A stretch of 44,951 bases of DNA from [Clostridium] clostridioforme AGR2157. GTDB lineage: Bacteria; Bacillota; Clostridia; Lachnospirales; Lachnospiraceae. The stretch spans positions 1-44,951 of the forward strand of contig NZ_AUJR01000041.1 in the NCBI RefSeq assembly GCF_000424325.1, written 5' to 3'. The notes under the pieces were generated by a model. The model was not told the DNA's origin, ran no database searches, and was given only the letters and a program-made list of their open reading frames with translations. This document shows positions 42,987 to 44,951 of the stretch, one piece after another. The number at the start of each line of letters is the position of its first letter. Position 1 is the stretch's first letter. A program made the translations under genes and the position numbers.

Positions 42987-43119
42987 TAGGTTGGCTCCAT
43001 TCTTGAGTGTCCAATTATTATACCCTGGTCAAATACACTAAGTTGTTTTGCATACCAATACCTGCGGATGGAAGAACAGAGGAAATCCAGTTCACGTCTA
43101 ACGCCGTATAGGAAAAAAT

Positions 43120-43435
43120 GGGAATAAGAATTACCACAATGGAAATCAGCAACACCGATAACGCCTAAATTGATGTTCGGCAGATTGATATCTGAAAACA
43201 GCATTTGCAGAGATGTTTTCAAGCAGTTCGTTCCAAATGCCAGATTTGAAATCAGCAGATGGAACGTGATACCGATAGTAAACGCCACAATAGAGATCGT
43301 ACAGGATGCCAATATTCTTGTAACCGCCAATTTAATGCGCCCATGCTTGGTACAGTATAGACCTGAATACCGTCCTCCCGCAAGCGGAACGGATTGTAGC
43401 CGGTCTTGACGGTCACGGAGTATTTTACTTCCAGG
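43120..43435 (-). pseudogene. ABC-2-type permease remnant
   Basis: Minus strand: SVTVKTGYNPFRLREDGIQV, then after a frame change near 43330 KLAVTRILASCTISIVAFTI, a transmembrane segment, and FGTNCLKTSLQMLF. The hydrophobic helix followed by a GTN/Q-rich loop looks like the middle of an ABC-2 family permease. No start or end is preserved; 42990-43120 shows nothing I recognise. Low confidence. Confidence 0.35.
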
Positions 43436-43439
43436 CAGT

Positions 43440-43925
43440 CTAAAAGCTGCTTTTCTCCATACCTTTTTGCAAACAGGTTAAACGCATATGGCTTTATCTT
43501 GGTTAATAAACCTTTCTGGCAGTCTTCATCACACGTATAACAATGTCCAATTCCCTTTTCCAATGAACATTTTCTGTTCTCACACCAGTCTTTATCCGCA
43601 CATTCCCCGGAATTACAGCCTGCACAGTTTGTATTTTCCGAACATAAGCAACAGAATTCTTCATCTGCATAGAGTGGTCGGCTTTATTTTCTTCCCTTGT
43701 TTTTGTCGGGCCATATAGTGGCTGCATGGCAATTCCTCACATTGACCGCAATGCCCGTATTTTCTTTGATTGATGCAGCATTCATAAATGTCACAGCAGC
43801 TTTCTCCTGTATATTCCAGCCAGAATACTTTGCCTTTTATCTCCCCGCTTCCCCGGCAATCCGCCGGATAATACTCACAATCTGAGCATATGGTACCAAC
43901 AGCGCATCTTCTTTACCATGGGCAT
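43440..43925 (-). pseudogene. DUF3795 gene(s), frameshifted
   Basis: Cys-rich pieces in two frames on the minus strand: CSDCEYYPADCRGSGEIKGK, SCCDIYECCINQRKYGHCGQ with CEELPCSHYMA, then after a frameshift near 43715 PTKTREENKADHS, and back to CCLCSENTNCAGCNSGECAD and GHCYTCDEDCQKGLLTKIKP, ending at LLDCLE where the permease remnant begins. The pattern fits one or two DUF3795 proteins fused or collapsed by deletion. DUF3795 proteins have many CxxC motifs and probably bind metal; function unknown. Confidence 0.7.
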
Positions 43926-43935
43926 TTTCTCCTTA

Positions 43936-44343
43936 TCACATTTTCCACTGGCACTCACTGCACTCTGCATCATGGATTGAAATAATTCCTCCACATTCCT
44001 GGCAGGTATATTTTTCTTTTTGCTGTGCCAGAAATACAGCCATTCCCTGTTCTTTTACCATTTTGCTATTTCCCATCAAGCTGGCATGGTAGCGGGTATT
44101 ATAACTTTTTTCCAACCGTTTTATCTGCTTACAGGGATATTCAGGGCATTCAAAACAATATGTAATCTGCCGCTCCACCACACAATCCTTTATCCTGCAC
44201 TTTCTGCAGTACTCTGGTTTTCCCTGGTCACTTTTCAAACAGCCTGCGCATGGCTTTTTATGATAGCAATGCTTATAACAAACCAGGCAGTTCATCCCAC
44301 AGGGCGCAAACATGACGGGTTCTATATTTTCTGGCATCTTCAT
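43936..44343 (-). CDS. DUF3795 cysteine-rich protein
   Basis: 135-aa cytosolic protein with about 17 Cys: FAPCGMNCLVCYKHCYHKKP, CAGCLKSDQGKPEYCRKCRI, ITYCFECPEYPCKQIKRLEK, and a C-terminal CQECGG with CSECQWKM zinc-ribbon pair. This is the DUF3795 arrangement, here with an extra C-terminal ribbon. ATG 44343 is chosen (GAGGAG ten bases upstream); an in-frame TTG at 44349 is the alternative. It is the intact member beside a decayed paralogue. Metal binding is likely; no function is established. Confidence 0.8.
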   Translation of the reverse strand: MKMPENIEPVMFAPCGMNCLVCYKHCYHKKPCAGCLKSDQGKPEYCRKCRIKDCVVERQITYCFECPEYPCKQIKRLEKSYNTRYHASLMGNSKMVKEQGMAVFLAQQKEKYTCQECGGIISIHDAECSECQWKM

Positions 44344-44359
44344 TTTCAATCAACTCCTC

Positions 44360-44640
44360 TAACCAGTTTATAGTTCGGAAACCAGCGATATCTTCATTGG
44401 ATAGCGGTCTCTCAAAGCTTTGAAGAAACCGTCCATTGTGGACAACTCTACACGGCAAATGCCGCAGATCCAGCAAGTATATTTTATCATAATTCCATCT
44501 GTAACTATAATATTGGTCTTTCCAGCAGCATTTGGACCATAAATTACAGATGAACATAAACTGCGATATGTTCTTTTTCGCAGATGTGCCAGATACACGA
44601 CTTTATAACTTTTTAAGAAAAAAAATATCGTACAGGACAC
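44360..44640 (-). pseudogene. P-loop ATPase (AAA_15-type) fragment
   Basis: Minus-strand frame 44368-44640 contains LCSSVIYGPNAAGKTNIIV, a Walker A of the kind found at the start of AAA_15/SMC-like ATPases of defence and overlapping-nuclease systems. The next residues do not fit the family. A second frame (44273-44557) carries HNGRFLQSFERPLSNEDIAG, not identified. Cut on the upstream side by the insertion sequence at about 44630. Confidence 0.5.
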
Positions 44641-44951
44641 TTTGGTGTATAATTAGTTTGCCAACAAAATATACAAAGGAAAGTGACCCTGTACGACAAA
44701 CTCATTATACAACGAAAAGAACCTGATTGGTAGACTTCATCAATATTTTTCCATCTATTTTAAAACGTTTTCTTCCCCTACCGCGGAGACTTTATTTCTA
44801 CTGGCTTTATCCATACTTGCCATGGAGTCGGCGGATTCCATCCGTTCCCTCTACCGACATTTTTTGTCTGCCATCACCCAAAAGTCACTGACTGCTTTTT
44901 ATTATGCCTGTTCCTACTCCAAAGCAGACTATTCCAGATTCATGAATGTAA
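44629..44951 (+). mobile_element. Insertion sequence, 5' end with partial transposase
   Basis: CGTACAGGACACTTT (44629-44643) and AAAGTGACCCTGTACG (44680-44695) are inverted near-copies at the element's end. A frame open from 44687 to the window edge reads NLIGRLHQYFSIYFKTF, LALSILAMESADSIRSLYRH, YYACSYSKADYSRFMNV, which resembles the N-terminus of an IS4-like DDE transposase. No standard start codon is present in frame before CTG 44723, so the initiation site is unclear or damaged. The catalytic DDE residues lie beyond 44951. Confidence 0.65.

Noticed and set aside
44360-44640. Defence system (AAA_15/OLD-like ATPase)
   Set aside because: Only a Walker A stub remains with no nuclease or effector; too little to claim a system.

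Overview
The window looks like a chromosomal segment of a gut Lachnospiraceae of the Enterocloster/Clostridium clostridioforme type. The reasons are a moderate GC content, strong AGGAGG ribosome sites, YesM/YesN-type sensor pairs, a FeoA-FeoA-FeoB cluster with a DtxR-like regulator, a choloylglycine hydrolase and DUF3795 genes. No rRNA, tRNA or CRISPR array was seen. The genus is an inference from gene content.

Layout. 1-318 is the 5' part of a group II intron (minus strand), inserted just behind a 15-bp hairpin that ends a sugar-binding lipoprotein gene. 397-7022 is a minus-strand sugar-sensing set: membrane-anchored binding protein, histidine kinase, AraC-type response regulator and two binding lipoproteins. 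7263-9230 holds a small unknown gene and remnants of an acetyltransferase, an amidohydrolase and a nucleoside phosphorylase. 9245-10693 is a PfoR-type EIIC-like membrane protein behind a tandem glycine riboswitch with terminator and promoter. 10797-15570 is an iron-transport locus: feoA, feoA, feoB, a truncated Fur and a gutted P-type ATPase, with a divergent DtxR-like regulator. 15662-19669 is a regulator divergent from an M20 amidohydrolase and an MFS transporter. 19892-23940 holds a response-regulator/FtsX chimera, an intact choloylglycine hydrolase and a decayed hybrid histidine kinase.

23961-31717 is the most coherent system. It has a 3-oxo-tetronate kinase and decarboxylase (OtnK, OtnC), a PrpR-type sigma-54 activator, a damaged KDG-type permease, a frameshifted amidohydrolase and a DXR-like/SAF oxidoreductase. 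Three near-consensus sigma-54 promoters each lie behind clusters of TGTTGCA elements, spaced 23 nt apart at two of the three, so the set reads as one regulon for an unidentified sugar acid.

31753-35875 carries a DUF1667 gene, FAD-oxidoreductase and GntR remnants, a lincosamide-type nucleotidyltransferase and a yyaL-like gene broken by a 20-nt insertion at its active-site motif. 36302-40001 is a heterodimeric ABC exporter. About 40235-42990 is a distinctly GC-rich insert with an SstT-like symporter, a serine dehydratase fragment and a LysR regulator. The right end holds DUF3795 genes, fragments of an ABC-2 permease and an ATPase, and the start of an insertion sequence that runs out of the window.

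A theme across the window is gene loss by internal deletion: about a dozen loci keep one or both ends of a gene while the middle is missing, next to long genes that are fully intact.
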